Origin: an uncultured Gammaproteobacteria bacterium
GTDB lineage: Bacteria; Pseudomonadota; Gammaproteobacteria; Pseudomonadales; Pseudohongiellaceae
DNA length: 39,123 bases
Direction: 5' to 3'
Assembly: GCA_903853385.1 (NCBI GenBank)
Contig: CAINTJ010000122.1
Span: forward strand, 1-39,123
A program made the translations under genes and the position numbers. The stretch's first letter is position 1. The number at the start of each line of letters is the position of its first letter. Below, one piece after another: positions 1 to 9,600 of this stretch. The notes under the pieces are model-generated. The model was not told where the DNA came from, did no database searches, and was given only the letters and a program-made list of their open reading frames with translations.

Positions 1-407
1 ACTTCCTGCATTTCCTTGCGGGCGATATAACTTTCCACTTCGCTGATTTGTTTGTTGCTCACTTTAATTCGCAAACCATGATAGGCACTCTGGCCGTGTT
101 CAGTGGAAATGCCAAACCACACAATATTGCCGGTACTCGGGTCAGGCAGGAACAAGCCGCCTTCCACAATACCGGGGCCGGCACCCCAGAAGCCGTCGCC
201 GATCATCATGGCCACGTTGTTGTCGGTGTAGCGCATCTGGTCAGCCCAGGGCAGATGGGAAGCGTCCTGTTTGGCCACATCACGCAGATAAGTTTTGGCA
301 ATGTCGTTCAGGCATTGGCTGTTGCAGGTGGGCGCTTGCGCAAACGTGGTGCTGGCCATCAGGCTGAGGACCAGGACACCGGCTAATTTTTTCATATGGG
401 TAAGCAT
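1..407 (-). CDS. Secreted NTF2-like (DUF8021-like) protein, partial
   Basis: The 3' part of this gene lies beyond the left edge; about 135 N-terminal residues are visible. Reading the minus strand, the protein opens with MLTHMKKLAG and a hydrophobic stretch ending in TFAQA, a typical Sec signal peptide. A CNSQC motif (CX3C) follows, and later the blocks YTDNNV, IGDGFWG and WFGI. The same blocks occur in the two 330-residue proteins downstream in this window, so it is a third paralog. I chose the ATG at 407 over the in-frame ATG at 395 because an AAGGA ribosome site at 415-419 lies seven bases before 407 and too far from 395. The family assignment is from general resemblance, and no enzymatic function is known to me. 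It is probably co-transcribed with the next gene, 18 bases upstream. Confidence 0.8.
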   Translation of the reverse strand, partial: MLTHMKKLAGVLVLSLMASTTFAQAPTCNSQCLNDIAKTYLRDVAKQDASHLPWADQMRYTDNNVAMMIGDGFWGAGPGIVEGGLFLPDPSTGNIVWFGISTEHGQSAYHGLRIKVSNKQISEVESYIARKEMQE

Positions 408-414
408 TGAATAG

Positions 415-419
415 TCCTT
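415..419 (-). promoter_or_regulatory. Ribosome binding site deciding the start at 407
   Basis: AAGGA on the minus strand sits seven bases before the ATG at 407. It would be 19 bases from the later ATG at 395, so it supports the longer reading with four extra N-terminal residues. Confidence 0.6.
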
Positions 420-425
420 GGCCAG

Positions 426-1418
426 TTAGCGAGTCTGATGATCGACGTTGGTTGCCGCAAACGGCGAAGGCATGAAGTAGGGCACATAAGTGAACACTGC
501 TTCGATGCGCGAGATTTTGCCGTCGCGGATCTTGAACGCTTCCAGCAACGAGATTGAATTCGGCCACTTCAACGCAGTTTTCATTTCACGGCCGTCCTTC
601 AGCAAATAGTGATCGAAGGTATTGGCGTGATCAAAGAAACCGGCCGCCACCACTATGCCGCGCTCTTCATCAATCAGCGGATAACGGCGCTCGCGGACGC
701 GTTTGTTGATTTTATAAATGCCGAGTTTGAACTGTTGCTCACAGCCCTGGGCGATGCTGGAGGCGCCGCCATTGCTGGTGGTGCTGACGCCGTTCTCAAG
801 CCGGCCGCAGTCGTCAGAGAAGTGCGTGAACACGTCACCATCGTTAAGTTCCACGGTGTTGAAGTAACCATCGGCCACGGTGAGCAGGCGTTCGCGTGAA
901 CGCGACTCCTCTTTGCCGAGCAGGTCATTCCAGGTGGGATCATGGCTGACCTTGTCGGGATCACCAAAGGGTTTGGGCATATCTGGCAGGCGATTGACGA
1001 TGGTTTCAATCTCGGTGATGAGTTTGTTCTCGACCTTGATGCGCATTGCCAGATAAGCCGGCTTGCCGTGCTCTTCTACAATGCCAAACCACGCCGCGTT
1101 GCCGGTTTGGGGATCCGCCAGTTCCAGTGCGCCTGCACGTACCCCGGATATGGTGCCCCACAAGCCGTCATTGCCCACCGGCATCGTTACATCGTTTTCG
1201 GCAAACATCACGTTGGGCGCCAGACGTGCACGATCGGCATCCTTGTTGGCGAGTGCCTTGATGTAGTTGCGGGCCATGTCAATCAGGCAAGTACGATCAC
1301 AACTCACCTTGATCACAGCACTGGGCAGGCCCGGGGCCTGAGCCATGGCGCTGCTGCCAAAGCCGAGTGCCAGCAATATCAGGGCCGGGCGCAGAGAGGA
1401 GATAATTGCTGTTTTCAT
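426..1418 (-). CDS. Secreted NTF2-like (DUF8021-like) protein
   Basis: This is a 330-residue exported protein. A signal peptide of about 26 residues ends in SAMAQA. The mature part begins near a CDRTC (CX3C) motif and contains two related halves of the kind seen in NTF2/SnoaL-like folds. The first half carries FAENDV and LWGTISG. The second carries a cysteine in DDCGRLENG, another in QGCEQQF, and the block RRYPLIDEERGIVVAAGFFDH, which I associate with DUF8021 proteins. Four conserved cysteines in a periplasmic protein suggest two disulfides. No catalytic residues can be named. It has the same length as the paralog at 2563-3555, pointing to gene duplication. Its neighbours (SMP-30-like lipoprotein, TonB receptors) suggest a role in handling an imported compound, which is inference only. 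The start is preceded by a weak GAGAA site. Confidence 0.8.
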   Translation of the reverse strand: MKTAIISSLRPALILLALGFGSSAMAQAPGLPSAVIKVSCDRTCLIDMARNYIKALANKDADRARLAPNVMFAENDVTMPVGNDGLWGTISGVRAGALELADPQTGNAAWFGIVEEHGKPAYLAMRIKVENKLITEIETIVNRLPDMPKPFGDPDKVSHDPTWNDLLGKEESRSRERLLTVADGYFNTVELNDGDVFTHFSDDCGRLENGVSTTSNGGASSIAQGCEQQFKLGIYKINKRVRERRYPLIDEERGIVVAAGFFDHANTFDHYLLKDGREMKTALKWPNSISLLEAFKIRDGKISRIEAVFTYVPYFMPSPFAATNVDHQTR

Positions 1419-1474
1419 GTGGGTTCTCTATTAAGCCTGTGTAGGTTCCGGTTTGATCCCATTCCCAATGGACG

Positions 1475-2416
1475 TCATTTGGGTAATGGCACTGCGTAGA
1501 GTATGGCCGGAGGTGGTTCCTTGCCTTTCAGGTCCGGCTGCAACAGATATTTGATGCTGGATTTCACAACATACACAGTGTCGCCGACTACCGTGGCACC
1601 GGGCGAAGATTCCAGATCTTCACGCAATATTTTCATCACCCCCTTGTCGCCGACGATGGAAATAATACTGAGTCGACCAATGCCGCTTTCGGACAGGATG
1701 AGGTGGTTGTCACGCAGCAGGCGCATGCCATCAGGGCCGCCGAGTTTGTCATTGAGTTGGATGGGTGTGAGCGAGCCCATGCTGCCATCGGGCTTGAGCG
1801 CCACGCGGTAGATCTTGTTGGTACGCACGTTGTTGACAAAGAACTTGCCGTCAGCAGTGAAGGCCAGGCCGTCGATGCCTACCAGCAACGGATCAGCACC
1901 CACCAGCTCAATTTTGCTGCTGCCTGGTCTGTGCCGGAAGATGCGACCATTGGTGGTGTCGGAGGCGTAGGCAGCACCATCCGCTTCGATGGTGATGTCA
2001 TTGCAAACACTGGCCGGTTCAGGGAAGTCAAAACTGCCTTTCAATTTTGCGGTTGCGAGGTCGAATGCTTTCAGTGAGCTCACGCCTTTGGAAAGTTCGG
2101 GTCCGAAGAAATTGGGAGCCGAGCACACCCACAAACTGTTGCTTTTTTCGTCGACCAGGACGCCGAGTATCGAAAGCAGACCGTTCTGCTCGGAGTGTGT
2201 GATCCAGGCAGTGGCCTGGGAAGAACCTGGCAATGCGCGATAAATGACACCCTTGGTGCTGCCGGAATAGACGATGCCATTACTGGCAGAAGCGATGCTC
2301 TCGGGGAACACGCCGGTGTCCATAATCTGGATGTTGGGCAGCAGCGACTTGTTGGAGGAGGCGCACGCACTCAGCAGGCAGGCAAGGGCAACAATGGCTA
2401 TAGATGCTTTACGCAT
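1475..2416 (-). CDS. SMP-30/gluconolactonase-like lipoprotein
   Basis: This 313-residue protein has a lipoprotein signal: the lipobox LLSAC places the lipidated Cys at residue 18, and Ala at +2 favours the outer membrane. The rest reads as a six-bladed beta-propeller of the SMP-30/gluconolactonase/LRE class, with repeated blade motifs such as DGAAYASDTTNGRIFR and IDGLAFTADGKFFVNN. Likely divalent-metal ligands are Glu39 (FPES), Asp182 (in IDGLAF, where many family members have Asn) and Asp229 (GGPDGM); Asn139 (CNDI) matches the usual substrate-site Asn. Lactonase or related hydrolase activity is therefore possible but not proven, since many such propellers only bind. It sits between two DUF8021-like paralogs on the same strand, 56 and 146 bases from them, and is probably part of one operon. 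Confidence 0.75.
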   Translation of the reverse strand: MRKASIAIVALACLLSACASSNKSLLPNIQIMDTGVFPESIASASNGIVYSGSTKGVIYRALPGSSQATAWITHSEQNGLLSILGVLVDEKSNSLWVCSAPNFFGPELSKGVSSLKAFDLATAKLKGSFDFPEPASVCNDITIEADGAAYASDTTNGRIFRHRPGSSKIELVGADPLLVGIDGLAFTADGKFFVNNVRTNKIYRVALKPDGSMGSLTPIQLNDKLGGPDGMRLLRDNHLILSESGIGRLSIISIVGDKGVMKILREDLESSPGATVVGDTVYVVKSSIKYLLQPDLKGKEPPPAILYAVPLPK

Positions 2417-2562
2417 GGATCAGTGTCCTGTGGTATTGGTTGGTGAGGTTTCGTTTGGTGCTGACTTGCTGGGCATTGTAGGCCTGCCATGGCGCCTATG
2501 GGACAGTAATCATGCATGTCGCTCACGCAAGCGCAGGGCAGTACATGAAAAATCAAACTTGC

Positions 2563-3555
2563 CTATGGTAACCACGGCGAACCCATGCCGTAAGGCACAG
2601 TTACAAACACTGACTCGATCTGCCGGATTTTGCCGTCATCAATCTTGAACAGCTCCAGTAAATAAAATGAATGGGGATAGCGGATCGGTGACTTGATGAC
2701 GTGGCCATCCGTCAGGGTGTATTCACCCAGCACGCCTGAGTGATCAATGAAAGCAGCGGCGAGCACCAGGCCGCGCTCTACATCAACCAGCGGAAAACGT
2801 CGTGCGCGTAATCTGTCATCATAGCGATAGTTGCCTTGCTTGAATTGCTCTTCGCAGCCGAGTGCGCCAACCGATGTGAAGTCCACTTTGGAGTTGTGTG
2901 TGGTCTTGGTGCCATTCTCGACGCGGTCACAGTCTTTGGAAAATTCAGTGAAAAGGGTGCCGTCGTTCAGTTGCAACGTGTCGAAATAACCATTGGCGAC
3001 GGAGATGAGCCGTTCACGTTCACGGCGTTTGGCGGCGGGGAGCAGTTCAGTGAAGACCGGTTTGTTTTCCAGGATCGGATCCGGCCACACAATGCCCTTG
3101 GGTTCGTTGATCATGCGCAGTATCACCATTTCGGCTTCACTGATTTTCTTGTGTACCACCTTCAATCGCATCGCCATCAAGGACGGAAAGCTCGGTTCCT
3201 GCACTTGGCCAAAAAAACCGATTTCTCCGGCCTTTTCATCCACAACGTAAAGTTTGTAAGAACCCAGGCCGGTAATGGTGCCCCAGATGCCGTCGCCAAT
3301 AGCCAGCGGAACATTGTTCTCGGTAAACCTGACCGAGTCTGCCCAAGCGACCCGCTTGGGGTCGTGGGCAACCATGGCGCCCAGGTAAGTGTCTGCGATG
3401 GCGGTGAGGCAGCCACGGTCACAATCCGGCAAGGAGGGACTGGGCTGTACGGTTTGGGCACTTATTCCCCCCAAATGTGCAAGCAGTAGCGAGGCGAGCA
3501 GGGGGCGCAGGAGTGGGCGAAGCAGTTGGGATATATGCATGCTTGTTCTATTCAT
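2563..3555 (-). CDS. Secreted NTF2-like (DUF8021-like) protein
   Basis: This 330-residue exported protein is paralogous to the genes at 426-1418 and 1-407. A long hydrophobic leader with a repeated LLRP motif ends at GGISAQ. The mature part starts near CDRGC (CX3C) and carries FTENNV, GIWGTITG, the second cysteine pair in KDCDRVENG and LGCEEQF, and the block RRFPLVDVERGLVLAAAFIDH. The product is probably periplasmic, and its molecular function is unknown. The start is uncertain: ATGs lie at 3555 and 3540 and neither has a good ribosome site. Codons 29-37 fall inside one arm of a 45-base inverted repeat (3437-3481), an unusual place for such a repeat. The gene is divergent from the TonB receptor at 3780. 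Confidence 0.8.
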   Translation of the reverse strand: MNRTSMHISQLLRPLLRPLLASLLLAHLGGISAQTVQPSPSLPDCDRGCLTAIADTYLGAMVAHDPKRVAWADSVRFTENNVPLAIGDGIWGTITGLGSYKLYVVDEKAGEIGFFGQVQEPSFPSLMAMRLKVVHKKISEAEMVILRMINEPKGIVWPDPILENKPVFTELLPAAKRRERERLISVANGYFDTLQLNDGTLFTEFSKDCDRVENGTKTTHNSKVDFTSVGALGCEEQFKQGNYRYDDRLRARRFPLVDVERGLVLAAAFIDHSGVLGEYTLTDGHVIKSPIRYPHSFYLLELFKIDDGKIRQIESVFVTVPYGMGSPWLP

Positions 3556-3682
3556 CTAATTGAAAAATATGGTGTTCACGAACCATTGACCACTACCTAA
3601 GCAGCAAGCGCATCTAATTGCAAGCACTCTATGAATGTGCACTTTTGGAGGGAATAAGTGCCCAAACCGTACAGCTCGGTCC
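3437..3682. repeat. Long inverted repeat, 45-base arms around 156 bases
   Basis: Arm 3437-3481 matches the reverse complement of arm 3638-3682 at 41 of 45 bases, with an uninterrupted 26-base identical core (3444-3469 against 3650-3675). The left arm lies in the signal-peptide/mature junction codons of the minus-strand DUF8021-like gene. The right arm lies in the intergenic region upstream of the TonB receptor. The 156-base interior holds the 5' end of the minus-strand gene and its upstream region. It may be an inverted partial duplication or the ends of an invertible segment. Confidence 0.9.
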
Positions 3683-3779
3683 TGCTTGTTGTATTATTAA
3701 CCCCGAATTCGCTAAGGCTTTAGTCAGCGTAGTTCAGCAGTACTCATTATTCACATAACTAAAATTAAGGGGATTATTG

Positions 3780-6272
3780 ATGAAATTATCCAGAAAACCT
3801 TTGGTGTCAGCGGTAGCGCTGGGCACCATAATGATGACCAGTGCCAGTTTTGCGCAGGATGCCCAGAAAGCGGCAACTCTTGAGGAGATTGTGGTTACTG
3901 CCCAGTTCCGGGCGCAGAACCTGCAGGACACGCCAATTGCGATCACGGCGGTTAACGCCGAGATGCTCGAGGCACGTGGCCAAACCAACATCGCTCAAGT
4001 CGCGGCACAGGCCCCCAACGTATCGCTGCGTCCGCAGCCCCAGAACGGCGGCTCCGGCCTGATCGCCTTCATCCGCGGTGTCGGCCAGACCGACTTCAAC
4101 TATGCACTTGACCCCGGCGTTGGCGTTTATATCGACGATGTCTATATCCCAACCCTGTCAAGTTCCCTGCTTGAGTTGATCGACCTTGATCGTGTCGAAA
4201 TCCTGCGCGGCCCCCAGGGTACCTTGGCGGGCAAGAACGCTATCGGCGGCGCGATCAAGCTGTTCAGCGCCAAACCCTTGGGTAACAACACAGGTTCAGT
4301 CCATGTTGGTTACGGTGAGTTTAACGAAACGTCCCTGCGCGGGATGGCAGACATCAAGCTCACCGATGATCTGGCCTTGCGCGTTTCGGGCATGAGTCGC
4401 ACTCGCGATGGCTATGTCGCCATGCTTGACTACGGTCAGACCCATCCCGCTTCGAACGTGCCGCAGACCAATACGCGCGGCAACGGCAATTCCGATTACA
4501 GTACTATGGGTGGTCAGAGTATCTCTGCTGCTCGTGCAGCTCTGCGTTACACACCCAGCGACGATCTCGAGATCAATTTGTCGACTGACTTTACCAATGA
4601 GCGCTCGGAAGCGATTCCGGCTGTGCTGATTGCTGCTGGTGCGCCCGGTGCCGTCTTCAATCCCAGTTCAGTTGGCCCTTCGCTTTCGGCCTTGGGAAAT
4701 CCCTACTTGGTCGGCAAGAATGGCAAGCCAGTGGCCTTGGGCTGCGCGTTTGTGCCAGCCGGCGCTTATAGCTGCGATACTGGCGGGAATTTGCAGGGCT
4801 GGGATCCGCGTTTCGTCAGCTATTCGAACTTCCTCGATGGCATGACGCCGAACGCCCAGGCACCGGCCAAGCCTTATTTCTCCAATCCGCAGACCCTTTT
4901 CGAGGGCTCGGGTGTGCATGGTGCACTGAACTACCACCTCAATAAAAATATGGAGTTTGTCTATATCGGGTCGTATCGCCAATACAACTCGAAATTCGGC
5001 CAGGATCAGGATGCTAGTCCGCTCCCGCTCTCCCAGCTCGACAACGAACTGAACCATCATGCGTTCACATCGGAAATCAGGCTCAATATGAAGTCGGAAA
5101 GTGGTTTCCTTGAAGGGACTGTTGGTGCCTTCTATCTCAGACAGAAGGGCACCTATACCGCCCGCGTCGATCTGAACTACGTGGGACCAGTGATCGACTT
5201 CCTGCATGGTCCTGACACCACGCCTAGCACCACCAAGGCAGTGTTCGCCACGGCAACAGTGCACCCGACTGACGCGATGAGCTTCACCGGTGGCCTGCGC
5301 TACACCAAGGATGCGAAGGACTACACCTACTACCGTTCCAACCCGGACGGCTCCGTTCCGAATCCGGCTCTGTGCTTCGCCAACCCGCCGGGCGGCTCGG
5401 TCGTGGCCTATCCCAACTGCATACTCGCCGGCATCTATAATGTGACCGGCAGCTTCAGGGGCAATCGCACGGATTGGCGCGTTGTTGGCGACTATCGCTT
5501 TACCAAGGAACTACTGGCCTATGCCTCGGTCTCGACCGGTTTCAAGGGCGGCGGGGTGAATCCACGTCCGTTCGTAGCTGACCAGCGTCTGCCGTTCAAT
5601 CCGGAAACCCTCAAAACTTATGAGGCAGGCTTCAAGGCTGACTTGTTTGATCGCACCATGCGCGTGAACGGTGCGGTGTTCATGAACAAGTACAACGACA
5701 TCATCCTTGGCAAAGCCGTGTGCCCGGAATCGTCTCTGCCGACGCCGTGCCTGCGGCCTGCCAACATTGGTGCAGCCGACGTGTCGGGCTTCGAACTCGA
5801 AGCCACAATCTACCCAACCGCTGGAGTCTCGATTGACGCCAGCATCAGCACCCTCAAGTTCGAGTACTCCTCTGCACTCGACTCTAAGGGCAACCTTGCC
5901 AACACGGCGATTCCGGGCAGCGGCATCACACCCTATACCCCGGAGCTGTCTTATTCAGTGGGCATCCAGTACGACCAGCCGATCAGTACGGGAGAAATAA
6001 GCTACCGTCTGGACGGCTCGTATCAGGGCGAACTGTTCACGAATGCTGAAAATACTTCTTGGGCGAAGGTAGATGGTCGCTTCCTCGCCAATGGCCGCAT
6101 CAGCTGGTCCAACAAGGACGCCTGGAGGCTGTCGTTCGAAGTCCAGAACCTGTTCGACAAGTACTACTTCCAGTCGGTCAGCGACGTCACGACCCCTGGC
6201 GCGATCGGCGTGGTCACGGGTGTACCTGCCCTGCCTAGAACCTGGTCGGTGTCAGTAGATCGCAAGTTCTGA
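3780..6272 (+). CDS. TonB-dependent outer-membrane receptor
   Basis: This 830-residue protein is a gated outer-membrane beta-barrel that imports a ligand using TonB-ExbBD energy. The signal peptide ends at SASFAQ. A TonB-box-like LEEIVVTAQ follows, then the plug domain (about residues 45-170) with AFIRGV, VGVYIDDVY, the classic VEILRGPQGTLAGKNAIGGAI block, and a 22-strand barrel ending in aromatic SVDRKF. I chose the ATG at 3780 over a TTG at 3777 because the AAGGGG at 3767-3772 is seven bases before the ATG. The sequence resembles receptors common in sphingomonads, where ligands range from siderophores to aromatics and steroids, so the substrate cannot be assigned. Its codons end in C or G more often than those of the next receptor, hinting at separate ancestry. 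It has its own terminator and is probably monocistronic. Confidence 0.93.
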   Translation: MKLSRKPLVSAVALGTIMMTSASFAQDAQKAATLEEIVVTAQFRAQNLQDTPIAITAVNAEMLEARGQTNIAQVAAQAPNVSLRPQPQNGGSGLIAFIRGVGQTDFNYALDPGVGVYIDDVYIPTLSSSLLELIDLDRVEILRGPQGTLAGKNAIGGAIKLFSAKPLGNNTGSVHVGYGEFNETSLRGMADIKLTDDLALRVSGMSRTRDGYVAMLDYGQTHPASNVPQTNTRGNGNSDYSTMGGQSISAARAALRYTPSDDLEINLSTDFTNERSEAIPAVLIAAGAPGAVFNPSSVGPSLSALGNPYLVGKNGKPVALGCAFVPAGAYSCDTGGNLQGWDPRFVSYSNFLDGMTPNAQAPAKPYFSNPQTLFEGSGVHGALNYHLNKNMEFVYIGSYRQYNSKFGQDQDASPLPLSQLDNELNHHAFTSEIRLNMKSESGFLEGTVGAFYLRQKGTYTARVDLNYVGPVIDFLHGPDTTPSTTKAVFATATVHPTDAMSFTGGLRYTKDAKDYTYYRSNPDGSVPNPALCFANPPGGSVVAYPNCILAGIYNVTGSFRGNRTDWRVVGDYRFTKELLAYASVSTGFKGGGVNPRPFVADQRLPFNPETLKTYEAGFKADLFDRTMRVNGAVFMNKYNDIILGKAVCPESSLPTPCLRPANIGAADVSGFELEATIYPTAGVSIDASISTLKFEYSSALDSKGNLANTAIPGSGITPYTPELSYSVGIQYDQPISTGEISYRLDGSYQGELFTNAENTSWAKVDGRFLANGRISWSNKDAWRLSFEVQNLFDKYYFQSVSDVTTPGAIGVVTGVPALPRTWSVSVDRKF

Positions 6273-6296
6273 TCTGACAAGCCGGTATGTTACCGA

Positions 6297-6330
6297 AAGG
6301 CCGCCGTCGCAAGACGGCGGCCTTTTTTTA
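6297..6330 (+). terminator. Rho-independent terminator of first TonB receptor
   Basis: A perfect 12-base stem (AAGGCCGCCGTC paired with GACGGCGGCCTT) closes a GCAA tetraloop and runs into a T tract. It lies 25 bases after the receptor stop codon. Confidence 0.95.
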
Positions 6331-6672
6331 CAGTGGAAACTGCGTCCCTGTACCCGGCAGATGCATGGGCTTTTAACGCGCAACTTTCTGATTAAAATCA
6401 ATTATAAGTTGACCTCACTTCAATAATTAGAGTAAAAACAGAAGTTAAATTCGTATTTATGCGGAATGTATTGTTTGGTTTTTGAAAAAGTAAGATTTTT
6501 CAATGCCAATTTTCTTGCAGGTTCGCAAGAAAGCGCACATTGCAAAAGATTAAGGGGAATTGCCCTGGAATGCCATTTAACTATCGTAGTGACCACTGAT
6601 TTATTCCCCTTCCAAGAGTCACCGTTTGGCCTTCCAGAAAGCTATTAAACACAACTAGGAGAAGCAATTTTT
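6331..6672 (+). promoter_or_regulatory. AT-rich leader and promoter region of second TonB receptor
   Basis: This 342-base stretch has no convincing gene. A TTGACC hexamer at 6409-6414 could be a -35 box, but the best -10 candidate 18 bases later (TAAAAA) is weak. A perfect 8-base hairpin, TTTCTTGC paired with GCAAGAAA, lies at 6511-6532 with a six-base loop and would be part of a long 5' leader. AGGAG at 6657-6661 is the ribosome site for the ATG at 6673. A 60-codon open frame at 6466-6648 has no ribosome site or recognisable content. I see no cobalamin or other known riboswitch signature. Confidence 0.4.
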
Positions 6673-9600
6673 ATGCAGAATAAATCAGTAAATTTCACGC
6701 TCAAACTGCTGTGTACCGCCATGACAGCGGTTTTTGTCACCGGGGCTTACGCCCAGCAAACCCAGGGGGGAGCGGCTGCAGGGGCAGGACAGGTAGAAGA
6801 GATCCAGATCACCGGTTCACGTATTCGTAACGTGAGCAGCATGAGCACACCGACACCGGTGACTGCTGTTTCTCAAGAAGAGATTACCAACTTCAATCCT
6901 GGCAGCACGGTTGCTGAAGCGCTCGACAACCTGCCGCAGTTTTTCGGTACCAACACTGCCCAGCGCGGCGGTAACGCAATCAGTACAACAGCAGGCGGTA
7001 GTTACCTCAACCTGCGTGGCATGGGTTTGAACCGTACCCTGGTGCTGATGGACGGCTCCCGTATTATCCCGGCCGATGCCAACAACAGCGTCAACATCGA
7101 CAACTTCCCCAATAACCTGGTCAAGCGTGTAGACGTAGTGACCGGTGGTGCATCGGCAGCCTATGGTGCTGACGCAGTCGCAGGGGTAGTCAATTTTGTA
7201 CTGGATCGCAATTTCGAAGGTCTGAAAACCAGCGTTTCAACCGGTGTCTCTGAATTCGGTGATGGCCAGAACTACAAAGTTTCGGTAGCCGGCGGCACCA
7301 GCATGATGGACAAGCGCCTGCATCTTATTGGCTCTTTTGAGGCTCGTAATGTCAACCAGATTGAGCCTGATCCAACTCGTCTTGCCAACTGGAATGATTA
7401 CGGCCTTGTCGCCAATCCAGCCTGGAAAGCCACCGATCCTGTGGGCACCAAACCGCGCCGCATCACCATGCCGAATGTCTTTGCTAACAATGGCTCTCCT
7501 CAGGGCCTCATAATTTCGCCATCCAATTTCAGTCTACTTAATTACACCTTTACTGATGATGGCAAAGGCGTGCGTCCATATGCATTTGGTACCAACAGCT
7601 CGGCATTCACTGCCAGCCAAAGTGGTGGCCAGGAATATAACTACAGCAATGCATCGAAAAACCGTGGCCCGGATGGCAATGAAGTGATTCAGCGTTCTGG
7701 CTTCGTCGGTGCCAAGTATGATGTAAACGATCAGCTCACCTTGACTGGTCAGGCGATGCTGGGACGTACCGAGTCCAACTTCCTCGGCCAGCGTTCCAAC
7801 ATGTCGATTGCCGGTGCCACCTATGGCTTCACGCTGTTTTCGGGTAATCCCTATTTGCCGAAAACTGTGCAGGATGCAATGTCTGCAGCCAATATCCCGT
7901 CCATCATCATTAGCAAACAAGGCCTCGTCAATGTGCCGGGTGGGGTCAATATCTATGACAACCGCGGTGATCGCAGCATTGGTATTCTGGAATCCGAAAC
8001 TGTCGGCTTTGAATATAATTTGACCAACGGCTGGAACCTGACCGGTCACTATCAGACCGGCCAGTCCAAGGTTGACACCGGGGTTTTGAACATTCCGCGT
8101 ATCGACAAGTTCTTCATGGGTATGGATGCCATTGTCAGCCCAACCAGCGGCAAGACGGTGTGTAACATTACCCAGGTCAATCCGACTGCTGATCAGCTGA
8201 AAGCCTTCATGGCTGGCAAAAAGCTGCCTAGCCCGATCTCGGTGGATGGTGTGACTGCTGATTCCCCGATCGGATCTTTGAACCCGGCCGAGTGCGTACC
8301 TTATAACATTCTGGGTTTGGCCAATGCCAATCTGGCCGCAAAAGCCTGGATCGAAGATCAAGAGAAAAAACAGACTCGGCTACTCAATCAGGATTTTGCC
8401 GAACTGCTGCTGAGTGGCGAAATTTATAAAGGTTGGGGTGCTGGCCCGGTATCCATGGCGGTCGGTGCGACTTGGCGTAGTGAAGATTTCAACCAGTACA
8501 ACTTCCCATCCGACGGCGAGCGTGGTGTGCTGAATGCGCCGGCTTTGGGCATCCGGGATATCCCCACTGGTTTTGCCAGCGCCGGTAACCGTTCGCTGCA
8601 TCCGTTTTCTGCCATTGGCGTAGGCGGTGCTGATAGCAGTGTTACGGAAGAATTTGCTGAATTGAATGTGCCAGTGTGGAAGTTTTCGGACTATCAGACC
8701 ATTGGCATTGATTTGGCCTATCGTAATTCCAAATATTCCAGCTCGGGCAACACTCCCAGCTGGAAGTTTGGTCTTGATGCCCAACTGTTCAAGGATCTGC
8801 GCTGGCGCTATACACGGTCACATGACGTGAGAGAGCCAAACTTTGCAGAGCGCTTCCTGACTGCAACCGGCGGGGGTTCCATTACCGACAAGCAGTTGGG
8901 AAATGCCAGCAACGGCACCTTGACTGTTTTGGCCAGCCCCAATCCTTCATTGAAACCTGAAAAAGCTACTACCGTTACGACCGGTCTGGTTTACCAGCCC
9001 AGTTTTGCGCCGTGGACAGAGGGTGTGCAGGTCGCATTGGATTGGTACCAGATTACGCTGAAAGATGCCTTGGGCCGTTTGGGAGCACAGCGTCTGGCAG
9101 ATGATTGCTTTGCAACCAAAGATCCAGCCACTTGTGCCCTGATTTCGCGTGATCCTGCCACCCAGGTTGTCACCCGCATTCTTGACCAGTTTTTCAACGT
9201 GGCTGGCGCCCAGGTACGCGGTGTCGATCTTGAAGTTCAGTACTCAATGAAGCCTGACTGGATCAAGTCACAGGAAGAAACTTTGACCGTTCGTGCTCTG
9301 GGTGGTTTTGTGGGTGAGAACTCCACCACCTCAGCAGCCGGTACTACGGTTGATGCCATCAATGGTCAGGAACGTCCACACTACAAGGCGGATTTGACTG
9401 TGAACTATCAGGTTGGGGATTGGGGTTTCTCGTTGCTTGAGCATTACTACGGTCACACCTTGGTTAACAACACCTTTATCCAGGGTGTTGATATCGACAA
9501 TAACAGGGTAGCTTCCCAGCTTGTCACCAACCTCGCGGTTTCCTATAAATTCAAAGGGAACTCCCGCCATGACTGGAAAACCACCTTTAACGTAACCAAC

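Noticed and set aside
4668-5264. Open frame of 198 codons antisense to the first TonB receptor
   Set aside because: It is a shadow of a high-GC gene with no family features.
6466-6648. 60-codon frame in the leader of the second receptor
   Set aside because: It has no ribosome site or hydrophobic signal, and its composition is like the flanking non-coding DNA.
6331-6672. Cobalamin or other riboswitch before the TonB receptor
   Set aside because: No B12-box-like or other known riboswitch consensus could be found.
7534-8361. Open frame of 275 codons on the minus strand, inside the second TonB receptor
   Set aside because: It lies opposite a clear receptor gene, has no recognisable motif, signal or ribosome site, and is best explained as a codon-use shadow.
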